The notes under the pieces were generated by a model. That model searched no databases and was not told the DNA's origin. It was given only the letters and a program-made list of their open reading frames with translations. Of a DNA stretch of 64,000 bases, positions 22,901 through 30,712 are shown in pieces. The translations under genes and the position numbers were made by a program. Origin of the DNA: Engraulis encrasicolus (Eukaryota; Chordata; Actinopteri; Clupeiformes; Engraulidae); NCBI RefSeq assembly GCF_034702125.1, contig NC_085857.1, forward strand, positions 52,438,434 to 52,502,433. Direction: 5' to 3'. Each line of letters begins with the position of its first letter. Positions within the stretch are counted from its first letter, which is position 1.

Positions 22901-23511
22901 AATAAATGGCAAAGTCTCTTTACACAGATGGGCCTGTGGGCAGGCCCATTCACTCTTTGCTGAAAAGACCCAAACTGCATCATAACAACGTTGCCATGAC
23001 ATTACCAAGAGCCGTAAGAAACAGATCATTGCTTTGTCATGATTATGTTGCTGACAGAAGTTCTGCACAAAGGGGTTTTAGTACAGGTGTTCATTCCAAT
23101 CTTAATTACCACTGAGTATTCAGCTTTATCGGTCATTCATCATCCAACTCTTCATCCATCATTACAAACAGTATTTATTATTACTACTACTACTACTACT
23201 AGTAGTAGTAGTAGTAGGCTATATTCAGAAAGTGTTGCAATGTTCTAGAGTAAAATAACTTAAAGAGGAGAAAATCTGCACTCTCGAGCTGAATCTCATT
23301 ATTTATTTATTAAATACCACCATGTCCACAAGCAGATGTGTTTCAGCTCTTAAGCCATCATCAGTGCGTATACATCATCAGCCATCATCAGCCACAAACT
23401 GATGTCAGTGGTATTAACTAAATAAATAATGAGACTCAGCTCGAGAGTGCAGATTTTCTCATCTTCATGAAAATTCAGAAACTTACCACTCGAGGGTGCT
23501 GACACAGCCAT
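7699..23511 (-). CDS. Multi-domain GIMAP8-like gene, 14 exons, 2298 codons
   Basis: I assembled this gene by eye from splice signals. The coding exons on the minus strand, in order, are 23511-23487, 22867-22202, 21936-21223, 21096-20392, 20258-19560, 18795-18091, 17556-16855, 14194-13490, 13277-12585, 12087-11404, 9330-9202, 8797-8675, 8348-8220 and 7916-7699. All introns are GT-AG and phase 1, and the exon lengths total 6897 nt, exactly divisible by three. The product has nine AIG1-type (GIMAP/IAN) domains of about 230 residues, three coiled-coil repeats of 41-43 residues and an acidic serine-rich tail. GIMAPs are immune-associated GTPases of vertebrates, often on endomembranes, and GIMAP8 is the multi-domain member. 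No signal peptide or membrane segment is evident. A polyadenylation hexamer in the right orientation lies at 7276-7281. Whether every exon enters one transcript is inferred from phase and continuity. Alternatively, several shorter isoforms or adjacent genes could share this array. Confidence 0.8.
8220..8348 (-). CDS. GIMAP exon J3: coiled-coil repeat exon 3
   Basis: This 129-nt exon is nearly identical to J1 (GDDRPEITPAKPTPDW instead of GDDRSEITPAKPTADW). The intron sequence just beyond the donor (GTAAGTAGAA) is also shared among the copies, showing that the duplication unit included flanking intron. Confidence 0.75.
8675..8797 (-). CDS. GIMAP exon J2: coiled-coil repeat exon 2
   Basis: This 123-nt copy encodes 41 codons. 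The linker differs (GDDRFDITPGTPDW) and is two codons shorter, while the helix VELKEEKKLAKSMDTAPN is identical to that of J1 and J3. The acceptor is TTCTCAG and the donor GTAAGT. Conservation concentrated in the helix argues for a coding role. Confidence 0.75.
9202..9330 (-). CDS. GIMAP exon J1: coiled-coil repeat exon 1
   Basis: The 129-nt exon encodes 43 codons in phase 1, including GDDRSEITPAKPTADWKMEV and a helix VELKEEKKLAKSMDTAPN. The acceptor is TTTTAAG and the donor GTAAGT. The upstream exon ends in A and this exon starts TG, so the junction codon is ATG. It is too short to stand out as an ORF; the evidence is three copies with splice sites and frame conserved. Confidence 0.75.
9633..10965. 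mobile_element. hAT-type element, 1333 bp, 8-bp TSD
   Basis: The ends are TAGGGTTGTGCCGATAGACG on the left and ...GACATCGCCCAAGCCTA on the right, imperfect inverted repeats. GTTCCAGT flanks both sides (9625-9632 and 10966-10973), a perfect 8-bp duplication typical of hAT insertion. Repeated cgatgg and catcg motifs sit near both ends. No intact transposase frame is seen. It lies in the intron between GIMAP exons I and J1. Confidence 0.88.
11285..11403 (-). repeat. Tandem copies of the exon I donor region
   Basis: Just past the exon I donor, the block cactcccccacagagtaagt is repeated in degenerate form about three times. In the downstream copies the donor GTAAGT has changed to ATAAGT or AAGT, so only the first copy keeps a good donor. 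Reading through without splicing gives a spurious DTPPQ-type repeat and a stop near 11303. Confidence 0.6.
11404..12087 (-). CDS. GIMAP exon I: ninth AIG1 domain, degenerate pseudo-GTPase
   Basis: The 684-nt exon is open throughout and starts with DLPPLQALRF, the same lead-in seen before the P-loop in the other exons. The P-loop itself is absent: RF is followed by MQFSYPVQEY and no GKS. No DxPG motif is visible, and G4 reads FYLGGNLLEG. Retained family blocks include LCGPGPHAFGLTVL, HLELLGDGVWD and VEKCGNRLVLW. The exon continues into DWKMEVQQMVELKEEKQ, the same helix as the three small exons downstream, then a phase-1 donor GTAAGT. The open frame despite loss of the nucleotide site suggests a retained structural domain rather than a dead exon. 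Confidence 0.78.
12585..13277 (-). CDS. GIMAP exon H: eighth AIG1 domain
   Basis: The 693-nt exon encodes P-loop GHRGSGKS (identical to exon F), switch-II EAPGWW and G4 FTHGDLLGN. It begins ENFSPLSEVRVVLLG, nearly the same as exon F, so F and H are probably recent duplicates. The C-terminal part lacks the Arg-rich helix of its neighbours and ends in a shorter segment with TAYKQDNTFKFVMG before donor GTAAGT. Confidence 0.87.
13490..14194 (-). CDS. GIMAP exon G: seventh AIG1 domain
   Basis: The 705-nt exon encodes P-loop GFSNVGKS, switch-II KAPGWW (the acidic residue changed to lysine) and G4 FTHGDLLGE. The C-terminal helix is strongly charged (DKMEREEERAKERLVKV). The acceptor CATGCAG and donor GTAAGT are both good. 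The KSKSTRCVKRQ stretch is diverged from the block shared by exons D, E, F and H. Confidence 0.87.
14237..15658. mobile_element. TA-flanked inverted-repeat DNA transposon, 1422 bp
   Basis: The termini CAAAGCGGATTCCAAAAAAG and their reverse complement at the right end are flanked by TA (14235-14236 and 15659-15660). Subterminal blocks (aaagttgggacagggcca) also pair, giving imperfect arms of about 220 bp. A TA target fits Tc1/mariner-like or related superfamilies. Internal frames are short, so it is non-autonomous or decayed. It sits in the intron between GIMAP exons F and G. Confidence 0.8.
15758..16130. mobile_element. hAT-like MITE, 373 bp
   Basis: It begins TAGGGATGCAAACGATTAAT and ends AATTTGCATCCCTA. 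The interior is full of attaatcga motifs. Flanks gcccaaat and gtccaaac match at six of eight positions, compatible with an aged 8-bp duplication. Confidence 0.75.
16855..17556 (-). CDS. GIMAP exon F: sixth AIG1 domain
   Basis: The 702-nt exon encodes P-loop GHRGSGKS, switch-II EAPGWW and G4 FTRGDSLVD, with the RCGNRYHVLNN block. It opens with ENVSPLSDVRLVLLG after acceptor TTTGCAG. The intron after it is the longest in the array (2660 nt) because two transposons, at 14237-15658 and 15758-16130, have landed in it. Confidence 0.87.
17727..17797. repeat. Short hairpin in GIMAP intron
   Basis: The arm ggggtgcaccttgcatcaaatg is mirrored by catttgatgcgaggtgcaccc. It could be a small MITE remnant; no target duplication is evident. 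Confidence 0.55.
18091..18795 (-). CDS. GIMAP exon E: fifth AIG1 domain
   Basis: The 705-nt exon has P-loop GCRGAGKS, switch-II EAPGWW and G4 FTRGDWLGD, followed by IEQYIESEGALQTLV and KCGNRYHVLNN, the usual AIG1 G5 region. The C-terminal segment is basic and acidic helix (EEVMERRMANDERASRRL). The donor is GTCAGT, slightly off consensus, after CAGTCACTGAAAG; the equivalent stretch in exon F has the same bases before a better donor, which helped fix the boundary. Confidence 0.87.
18889..19281. mobile_element. hAT-like MITE, 393 bp
   Basis: It starts TAGGGCTGGGTGAAATAATC and ends ATACCCAGCCCTA, with repeated aatcgatcgaatcg inside. Flanks caacccag and caccccag match at seven of eight positions. 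It lies in the intron between GIMAP exons D and E, and shares its end with the fragment at 1650-1752. Confidence 0.78.
19315..19530 (-). mobile_element. SINE-like repeat, inverse orientation
   Basis: The block contains gaccc-aggctggactcgaacca, whose reverse complement carries a Pol III B-box-like GGTTCGAGTCC, next to a conserved stretch of the form gaagaaattaacaggaaagaga. A related stretch occurs at 32455-32620. This is consistent with a tRNA-derived SINE but the A box is not clear. Confidence 0.5.
19560..20258 (-). CDS. GIMAP exon D: fourth AIG1 domain
   Basis: The 699-nt exon has P-loop GCRQSGKS, switch-II EAPGWW and G4 FTGGDYLGD. The KRTAQCVKRQGEVAGRQ block is shared with exons E, F and H (with one or two substitutions), at protein and DNA level, suggesting recent duplication or gene conversion. 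The exon is only 133 nt from exon C. The 3' end is followed within about 10-250 bp by a SINE-like repeat inside the intron to exon E. Confidence 0.87.
20392..21096 (-). CDS. GIMAP exon C: third AIG1 domain, altered switch II
   Basis: The 705-nt exon keeps a P-loop (GFKYSGKS) and a G4-like FTYGDWLGE. The switch-II position reads TPPSWW instead of EAPGWW: the acidic residue and the glycine that contacts the gamma phosphate are both gone. The core is otherwise well conserved (KCGNRYHVINN). The C-terminal segment is a charged helix rich in Glu and Arg (REMEERRRNEEERIKDRL), predicted coiled coil by eye. The donor GTGAGT leaves one base, consistent with the phase-1 array. Confidence 0.85.
21223..21936 (-). 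CDS. GIMAP exon B: second AIG1 domain
   Basis: The 714-nt exon lies between acceptor TACTAG and donor GTAAGT. P-loop GFNSVGKS, switch-II EAPGWW, and G4 FTHGDWLGD are all visible, so binding motifs are present except for the family-wide Asp to Glu change in DxPG. It carries a two-residue expansion in the stretch before the beta strand (VVGSGRKVT where other exons have VAGRxVT). The C-terminal part is Arg-rich (MNRVRRRRHDL), a likely helical linker to the next domain. Confidence 0.85.
22202..22867 (-). CDS. GIMAP exon A: first AIG1 domain, G4 motif lost
   Basis: The 666-nt exon runs from acceptor AACAG to donor GTAAGA. The P-loop is GNRESGKS, and this is the only domain with the textbook switch-II motif DTPG. 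The G4 region expected as FTHGD reads FIQESP, so the guanine-specifying Asp is missing. The family 'conserved box' LCPPGPHAFLLV is intact. Its sequence is clearly the closest relative of the broken copy at 48302-48946, and it differs most from the later domains, which fits its being an older, separate module at the N-terminus. Confidence 0.85.
23184..23217. repeat. 34-bp perfect (CTA)n/(TAG)n palindrome
   Basis: Five-plus CTA units run directly into the complementary AGT units with no spacer, giving an exact palindrome centred at 23200/23201 that could extrude as a cruciform. Confidence 0.9.
23268..23460. mobile_element. Hairpin MITE upstream of GIMAP start
   Basis: Arms of about 53 bp pair imperfectly (gagaaaatctgcactctcga on the outside). 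The centre holds gtttcagctcttaagccatcatcagtg, a motif seen again near 43060, 55660 and 63510. It lies inside the first intron of the GIMAP gene. Confidence 0.65.
23487..23511 (-). CDS. Start exon of GIMAP gene
   Basis: The exon encodes MAVSAPSS plus the first base of a glycine codon and is followed by a consensus donor, GTAAGT. The ATG has G at -3 and G at +4, a good initiation context. It is too short for ORF calling but is supported by the matching 25-nt start exon at 49194-49218, which has the same length, phase and MA start. The hAT element border at 23654 lies about 140 bp upstream, so any promoter or 5' UTR intron either sits in that gap or beyond the element. Confidence 0.72.
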
Positions 23512-24003
23512 AGCTATCTCCTCTGCTGTTGTTTATGTGTCCCTATCCTCTTTTGCAGTTCCATGTAACTTTCACTCTGCATCAGAAAATGAACGCACCA
23601 GGTTAGCATTGTTTTTACTGCATGGTTTTAAACACACCATCATATGTCCACAACAGAGCATGTGAACGGAGCTGAGCGTGGCTCAATTCCCGCTCCCAGC
23701 TCAGGAGGATGTTCGCTCGGCCGCTCAAGGTTGCACCAGGAAGCTCCGCGCTCATCTTCATTTTCTTGCCGCTCCATCTAAATCGCTCCTCGCTCGCTCA
23801 AGTTTTCAAAAGAAGGCATGTTCTGACATTTTTCCTTCATGTAATTATGCTAGGGCCCTGGGACACATGGCGTTTGAGTTAATGTGTATTGTCTTATTTA
23901 ACTAAATGGCCTACATCGCACTGTTTCCCAGCTGTGAATGTAACACCTCGCCTCGCCACATATTTAATTTATTTATTTATTTCACTAGACTACATTAAAA
24001 AGT

Positions 24004-24280
24004 AGAGATGCACCGGATCCTGATTTTTAGGATCCTGCCGGATACCGGATCCACTGCTTAAGATCCTGCCGGATCCGGAACCGGATACCGGATCCTACGA
24101 AAGGGTTGAAACACATAGCCTACTCTCACACGTGGGCCCTTTTATCACGTTGGCTCAAACTATTTTGACTGAAAAGCCTCGGCTACTGGATCCTGGATCC
24201 TGGAACCGGATCCGGATAGTCTGAAAAACCCTATTATCCTGCCGGATCCGGAACCGGATCTTGGATCCTGTACATCTCTA
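24004..24280. mobile_element. hAT-like MITE nested in the larger element
   Basis: The ends are TAGAGATGCACCGGATCCTG and ...GGATCCTGTACATCTCTA, inverted copies. The body is made of ccggatcc-type repeats. Flanks taaaaaag and ttaaaaag agree at seven of eight positions. Confidence 0.78.
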
Positions 24281-25771
24281 TTAAAAAGGTCACAAATGGT
24301 GCAAATGAGATAGCCTAATAGAGTACAATCCATTTCCAATATAGTATAATCCATTTCCAAACATAGTAATGTTTTATAAGTTTATCCCACTTTTAATCAT
24401 ACAATATGCAATACTTGTCTCGGTGACTCTGTGGTAAAATTGAAACATATAGGCCTAGGCTACAACAGATTATATGCACAGACTACAGCTCAGTCATCTA
24501 CTGCTGATTGACTGATATTTTTTGCTAATATTGTGGAGTGTTTTATGGACTGGTTGAAGTAACATTCGCTGGAGGAAGAGAATCGAAAAGACCCGCGTGG
24601 GTAGGCTACTGGGCAGATTAGCCTTCAGCAACTGCGCGCGTCAAAAGTCGCTTGGGACTGGCACAAGCCAATTTTGCCTTCATGCATTTGCGCCCGAGGT
24701 CTCGTCGCGAGCCACATTTGAAAATGCGAAATTACCTTCACTACATTGCAAGCACACACAAACACACCTCTCGAAGTGCCTCCCGCGCATAGGCATAGGC
24801 AGGCTTTCGTCTTGTCTCGCGCAAAGGAATGACACGAGACCGCATAGTGGACATGGTAGGCTTTAAAGTCGGTCAGTCGTCTTAGAAAGAGTCTAATTAG
24901 GCCTACAAGCACATGGCTTCTGTATATGTTCCAGAGAGATATTGCAAGGAACATACAACGCAACCCCCACATACATTTTTTATGTTTGCGCATTTTTGGC
25001 CATGCGTTCACAGTTTGTGCTAACCTGAAGACTTATTCCGTTTAAGCCTACAACACATGATAAATATTTATGCTTTCGTTTGCATGGTCTGGCCCATATG
25101 GCGCAGGAACGGCCATCTTACTGACAACATTTTGAACGAAAATATTAGTAAATCATTCCTAATTGATAACAATATAGGGCGTCTACTGAAAAAGAGTGAT
25201 AGCAGTTGGAAGTCCGACGGCAGCCTACTGTCAACGTGTTCTATTTAACTTAATAATCAAACTCCGATGAAATAGTCCAGGGAAATTATTGGGTTATTGA
25301 GAAGTCAAAACTGTAGTGTTCTGCGAATAAGATTAACCTATTGCGAGATTAAGATAGTGACACACGCGAGATCATAACTAGAGTAGAATGATAGCGAGGC
25401 AATCATTATGGTACATGTGTCCATGCGAGGTGAATGTGTTTTCATTAAAGCTCCTAAACGAGATACACTTTCGTGTGTGTGATTCCTAACTCACCACAAC
25501 TGGCGACGAGGATGTCCCCGACAGCATAGACGGACGGAATGAAAGCTGTTAACGGACCCGGAGCAGAAAAAAAAGAAATCTGCAAGTCACGACCTTGCAA
25601 CATTGCAACTAACGTCGGAGCTTCTGTGGAAACTCGACGACACTCTTTCAGGGAAGTGAAATAAGTTTTCTGTGTGATGCCAAAACGCTTGATAGCCGAA
25701 ATTGAGCGTGCATATGCCAGAATTACTGCCTACGAAACCTGTTGGAAGCCCTGTTAAAACCGAAAATAAAG

Positions 25772-26758
25772 ATGGCCAATGCTGTTGCACTGGGTGGTCT
25801 CACACCACCGAAGCCGTTAGACACTGTTGGCGAGCCTGAAACTTTACATCAACGATGGGAAATGTGGAACAGTGAACTTGAAATATATATCATAGCATCC
25901 GGAGTTGTGAATGCTGCACAAAAGCGAGCTGTTTTATTGTTAACTGGGGGAGAGGGACTGCGTGAGATATGGAAAAAATTCACTGATGAGCAGAAAGCCC
26001 ACCAACCCGCGAATGATCAGCGAGCTGCACAAGATGTATTTCAAGTAGCCATCGGACTCTTCGACAACACTTTTGCATTAAGGGAGAACATTCCAAAATC
26101 CCGCACAAAATTCTGGGAAACTGAGACAAATGCTGGTGAAACAATAAATAATTTCATCACTCGCCTCAAAGTACTAGTGAAAACATGCAACTTCAATGCT
26201 GAAGCTGATAACCATGTCAGAGATAAAGTACTACTGCACATTAAAGATTCTGAATTAAAAGCCAAATTATACAGAGAAGATAATCTCACACTGGATCGCC
26301 TTATCCAAGTAATTGGCTCATACCACCACAGAGCAAGGCCCAGACCAAAGCCCAAGTCACCATCACAGTCAGGGTGCTACAAATGTGGTGGACAAGGACA
26401 CATAGGTCGCGAATGCATCCGGTCCAAGAACCACAAGTGCAGCCACTGTGGCAAAAATGGTCACTTTGATGATTTCTGCTTCCACAAAGACAAGAGCAAG
26501 TCAAACCAACATGACAAGCCGAGCTCACAGGGTCACAGCAGAGCCTCAGGTCGCAGCAGGGATGATCCAAAGCAAAGCAAAGGTCGAAAAACAAAAGGTC
26601 AACATAGGTTAGAAGAAGGAGAAAGCAATGACTCACAGAGATCTCTACCTATTCAGATTATCTACAGCAGACGACACCCTAGACCTGCACCTGAACGGTT
26701 TCACCTTACCCATGGTGATAGACTCTGGTGCTCACCACAACACGCTGTCAGTGCATGA
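25772..26758 (+). CDS. Retrotransposon gag-like ORF
   Basis: I place the start at 25772, in the better initiation context (agATGG); the frame is open slightly further upstream. A helical capsid-like N-terminal half is followed by two CCHC-type zinc knuckles in tandem (CYKCGGQGHIGREC and CSHCGKNGHFDDFC), then a basic, Ser/Lys-rich tail. It overlaps the next frame by about 130 nt in the +1 frame, so pol would need a frameshift or an indel has broken a single gag-pol frame. Confidence 0.8.
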   Translation: MANAVALGGLTPPKPLDTVGEPETLHQRWEMWNSELEIYIIASGVVNAAQKRAVLLLTGGEGLREIWKKFTDEQKAHQPANDQRAAQDVFQVAIGLFDNTFALRENIPKSRTKFWETETNAGETINNFITRLKVLVKTCNFNAEADNHVRDKVLLHIKDSELKAKLYREDNLTLDRLIQVIGSYHHRARPRPKPKSPSQSGCYKCGGQGHIGRECIRSKNHKCSHCGKNGHFDDFCFHKDKSKSNQHDKPSSQGHSRASGRSRDDPKQSKGRKTKGQHRLEEGESNDSQRSLPIQIIYSRRHPRPAPERFHLTHGDRLWCSPQHAVSA

Positions 26759-28184
26759 TTTTAAAAGATTACAGAAGGCCAGGCCCCAAGTCAGTCTGCA
26801 GCCATCCTCTACCAAACTGTATTCTTATGCCAGCAAACAAGCCCTCACACTCTCAGGCAAATGCACACTTGAAGTTGAAGTCCCAAACACAACACGGCGT
26901 GCCACTGCTTCATTCTTTGTGGTGCCACAAGCACAAGCGTCACTCCTAAGCAGCAGAACCAGCAAAGACCTTGGACTGTTGAGAGTTGGAATCGACGCGA
27001 ACATTCTGAGCTGTTCTGGAGCCGACGTGTGGTCAAGTCTACGCACTCAGTACCCACAAGTCTTCACTGGGCTGGGGAAACTCAAAAATTACCAGCTCAG
27101 ACTGAAAATTGATCCTGACGTCACTCCAGTCATTCAGCCAGTGCGGCGAATTCCATTCAACCGACGGCAGCGCGTCATTGGAAAGCTACAAGAGCTAGTG
27201 GACCTAGACGTCATCGAGCGAGTGTCCGAACCGGCTCACTGGGTGAATCCACTAGTCACTGTGGAGAAAAGACCAGAAAATGACCGCAAACATGGAGATG
27301 TGCGAATCTGCGTTGACATGCGAAGAGCCAACGTGGCCATCGTCCGTGAGCGTCATCCGGTGCCTACCATCGACGAAACCATCCAGGAAATGGCCGGAGG
27401 GAAATCATTTTCCAAAATTGACCTCAACATGGCGTATCACCAAGTAGAGCTCCACCCCGACTCCAGAGAAATCACAACATTTGCTGCTCCAGGAGGACTC
27501 TACAGATACAAAAGGCTCCTGTTCGGAGTGAACATGGCCTCGGAAAAATTCCAACAGATAATCAGCCAAGTTATCAAAGACTGTCCAGGTGCGTACAACA
27601 TGTCTGACGACATAGTCGTTGTTGGCAGCACTGAAGCTGAACATGACACAAGGCTAACTACCGTGGTGCAACGACTAGCTGAAAGAGGACTGACAGTCAA
27701 TGAGAAGAAATGCCAGATCAAACTGACATCCATCAGGTACATGGGCCACGTCCTGTCACAAGACGGCCTAAAGGTGTCAGATGAAAAGGTCAAAGCCATC
27801 ACTCATGCTCCCCCACCAACTGACGCGTCACAAATGCGTAGCTTCCTCGGATTGGCCCAGTTTTGTGCAAAGTTCGTCCCACAGTTCGCCACAATAACAG
27901 CGCCTCTCTGGGAACTCACAAAGCACGATGCTGAGTGGAAATGGGAGAAGGAGGAACAGCGTGCGTTCGACCAGCTCAAGACCGCTTTGATCGACGCCCC
28001 CGTCATGGCCTACTACTCAGTTGGCAGACCAACCAGAAATACCTGTGATGCTTCCCCCATCGGCGTAGGCGCCATCTTAGAGCATCAACAGACAGACAGA
28101 GTCTGGAAGCCTGTCTACTACGCCAGCAGGAAGCTCACACCTACTGAGTCACGCTACTCTCAGTTCGAAAGAGAAGCTCTCTGA
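26628..28184 (+). pseudogene. Retrotransposon pol part 1: protease, RT, RNase H start
   Basis: The frame shows an aspartic protease motif VIDSGA, then the reverse transcriptase with a DLNMAYHQ segment and the catalytic MSDD. It runs into the start of RNase H and is stopped by a TGA at 28182-28184 where sense coding continues in the same frame. This is a substitution-type break; the region is described but not restored. Confidence 0.85.
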
Positions 28185-28922
28185 GTATTCTGGGCCTGTC
28201 GAAAATTCAGTTTGTACCTCATCGGATGTGAGTTCAAGATCCTCACCGATCACAAGGCGCTTGTGAAACTGCTCTCACCCAACTCACTACCCCCATCAGC
28301 CAGAGTGGAACGGTGGTTGCTGTACCTGCAACAGTTTACCTACCAAGTCATCTACATTCCTGGCAAAACCAACAAGACCGACCCCCTGAGTCGTCACCCC
28401 GTTGGTCATCGTGATAAAGCTGAGGAGAGGGAGGCCGATGAGTACATCTACAGCATCATCAAAGATTCCGTACCTCATGCTCTAACCCCCCGTGAGCTCG
28501 AGCAGGCTTCAAAGGACGATCCGACCATCTCCAAGCTACGTCAAGCCATACAGAAAAATGACTGGACCTGCTTCAAGGGCACAGTATACCAGGCGGTCAA
28601 AGATGAACTTTGGACGGCTGGACAGCTGGTCATGCGAGGACACAGGATCGTGATTCCCGAAGCCCTGCAAAAGCATGTGCTACGATTAGGACATGAAGGA
28701 CATCAAGGAATCGGGAAAACAAAGAAACGACTGCGAACCAAAGTCTGGTGGCCTGAACTTGACAAAATGGTCGAAAAGAAAGTAAAGAAATGCTACCCAT
28801 GTGAAGTAAGTGGCAAGAACGCTCCACCAGAAGAGCTAGAGCGCACGCCACTACCAGACCAACCTTGGACTTACCTTGCGATTGACCTGCTGAGCATCTC
28901 TGAAGGTAACTGCTTGCTGTAG
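28185..28922 (+). pseudogene. Retrotransposon pol part 2: RNase H and integrase N-terminus
   Basis: In frame with part 1 after the stop. It includes the RNase H core segment (TDHKALVKL) and the integrase HHCC zinc-binding region, with the histidines at the HEGHQGIGKTKKR end and the CYPCE pair. It ends at a TAG created by a one-base frameshift at about 28905-28922. Confidence 0.8.
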
Positions 28923-29283
28923 TCGACTACTACTCCAGGTGGCCTGAAGTTGCCTACATGAAAGTCACAAATGCAACCAACGTGATTAATGTTCTCGAAA
29001 TGATGTTCCAAATTCATGGCTAACCCAAGTATCTGAGAAGCGACAATGGACAACCGTTTGCATCCAAAGAATTCCATGATTACCTCACCACACATGGCAT
29101 CACGCAGCTGAAAGGAGTACCATATTGGCCTCAGTCGAACGGAGAAGTGGAAAGATTTAACAGAACAATTCTAAAATCAGTCAAGATTGACAAGATTGAA
29201 AACAAAGATTGGAAAGTTGCACTGAAAAGTTTTCTGTTCCACTACCGGACCACTCCCCATAGTCACAGGAGTAACCCCGGCAA
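28923..29283 (+). pseudogene. Retrotransposon integrase core, interrupted
   Basis: In the shifted frame the core shows the DDE pattern: an Asp in VVDYYSRW, an Asp in RSDNGQP and a Glu in NGEVERFNR. A TAA at about 29020 interrupts it between the first two catalytic residues, and a further one-base shift near 29265 moves the C-terminal part to another frame. Confidence 0.75.
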
Positions 29284-29288
29284 AGCTG

Positions 29289-29876
29289 TTGATGAACAGA
29301 GAGCTCCGTGACAAACTGCCAAGCTTCACCGGTATGCCTGCTGACGGTGATGAACCCCATGCCGCTGCTTCAGAGGAAATTCATGACAAGGACGCTCTGC
29401 ACAAGTTGAAACGCAACATTGCTGCGGATCAGAGAAGGGGAGCCAAGGATCAGGAAATACAACAACGAGACACCGTTCTTTGCAAGAACCTACACAAGTC
29501 AAACAAGCTAGACCCCAACTTTGAATCACAGCCATATGAAGTCATCAGTAAACAAGGAAATGCAGTCATCATTCAACAACCCAACAACCCACCCAATATG
29601 AGAAACGCCGCTCATGTCAAGAAGTTCGACGGTGATGTCAGTCTCAGCGCCCCCTCCAGTCCGACTCCAGTCACCACACCGGCTGAGTCTGTCCCAGTCA
29701 CCAATACCACACTAATCCATTCCCCCCCTTCAATAGATCCAGAGCCCGTGACAGCGGAACCGTCACCTGATGTTCCTGTGAAGTCGACTCGCGACAGGCC
29801 CCCACATGCGTGGCAGAAGGACTATGTGAAACTAAAGGTCTTTGGAGAAATACTGTCCCCAAAATGTTTCATCTAG
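29289..29876 (+). pseudogene. Retrotransposon integrase C-terminal part
   Basis: The frame of 195 codons continues the integrase C-terminal region (basic segment around DPNFESQPYEVI) and ends in a Pro-rich tail. The tail is unusual for an intact copy because no polypurine tract followed by LTR is visible after the stop. Confidence 0.65.
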
Positions 29877-30712
29877 AACTGGCAAAAGAGGAATGCTCAC
29901 GTTTCGGTTTTGTTCCATCCTCCTGGTGTTGGTACCACCTCGTCGTGCTTTGTCATGCCCAGGCTTAAATAAGATTCTTCAGTCACAATGACATTCTTCC
30001 TCGTGCTCAACATCTTCCTCTAGCTTTTTTTTAACCTGAATTTACCACTTACACGTCCTATCACATTGCTTTCCGAAGTACACAAACTCCATCTTCAGAC
30101 CTTGCCTCACGTGACGCAAAAGCGCTGGGGTCAGTGGATGGCTGTAGCCTACATATTTTCTAAGGATTAAAAATTGTTGGCCTGCAAATCTTTTTCAATT
30201 CAAAAACACATCGAAAACAGCACATTTAATCAAATAAATGTTATTTTACAAATTTTATAATCCAACATTTTAATTTGTGAGCGCATCGGAGCGGAACTGG
30301 AGCGGAGGGAAATCCTGGCTCCTGCCTTTGAATTCATAACCGCTCGGCGCTCTAACCATAGGCTATTTCTCCCGCTATGCTCCCCCGCTCGCTCCTCGCT
30401 CCGCTCCGTTCACATGCTCTGGTCCACAAGTACTTTTGCTCCTTAGCATCAAAATGCATCCACTTTTGTCATTGTGTCATATGACAAACATGGAATTGTG
30501 ACCTGAGAAAGTCATTTGATCAATACAAATTGAGGCAGCGAGGTAGGCCCATCTGAAATAGCTGGTGTGTGTGTGTGTGTGTATGTAGATCTAGTCACAG
30601 AGTAGGCTGCTATAATGGTGGGTCCTTTCTCTTGAACATAATTTCAATTCTCAAAAGTCATGTGATTTACCACCAGAAAGCCGGCATGGGAACAGAAACT
30701 TGGGAACTGAAA

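Larger units (their letters stand above)
25312..29876 (+). mobile_element. Decayed Ty3/Gypsy retrotransposon lacking a 3' LTR
   Basis: A putative 5' LTR at 25312-25498 starts TGTAGTG and ends near CACA, with ATTAAA at 25444-25449, followed by TGGCGACGAG at 25501 in the primer-binding position. Gag and pol order is capsid/zinc knuckle, protease, reverse transcriptase, RNase H, integrase, the Gypsy order. No second LTR is visible before the hAT sequence resumes, so the copy is truncated or the 3' LTR was lost. Several stops and frameshifts interrupt it. Confidence 0.82.
23654..30421. mobile_element. hAT-type element with nested insertions, 6768 bp
   Basis: The left end CAGAGCATGTGAACGGAGC (23654) is the exact reverse complement of the right end (30403-30421), and similarity continues through GAGCG-rich subterminal repeats. 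The 8-bp target duplication GTCCACAA is perfect (23646-23653 and 30422-30429). Inside are a 277-bp MITE and a Gypsy-type retrotransposon, which explain its length. No intact hAT transposase was found; remnants may lie in 29880-30250 on the minus strand. Confidence 0.88.

Noticed and set aside
11312..23115. Many plus-strand open frames of 60-130 codons from 11 to 23 kb
   Set aside because: Each mirrors a GIMAP exon on the minus strand. Low stop density in the antisense frame is explained by the shared conserved exon sequence.
24597..25248. Frames on both strands between the nested MITE and the Gypsy LTR
   Set aside because: They lie inside the hAT element, but no hAT dimerisation or zinc-finger motif could be recognised, so no gene is called.
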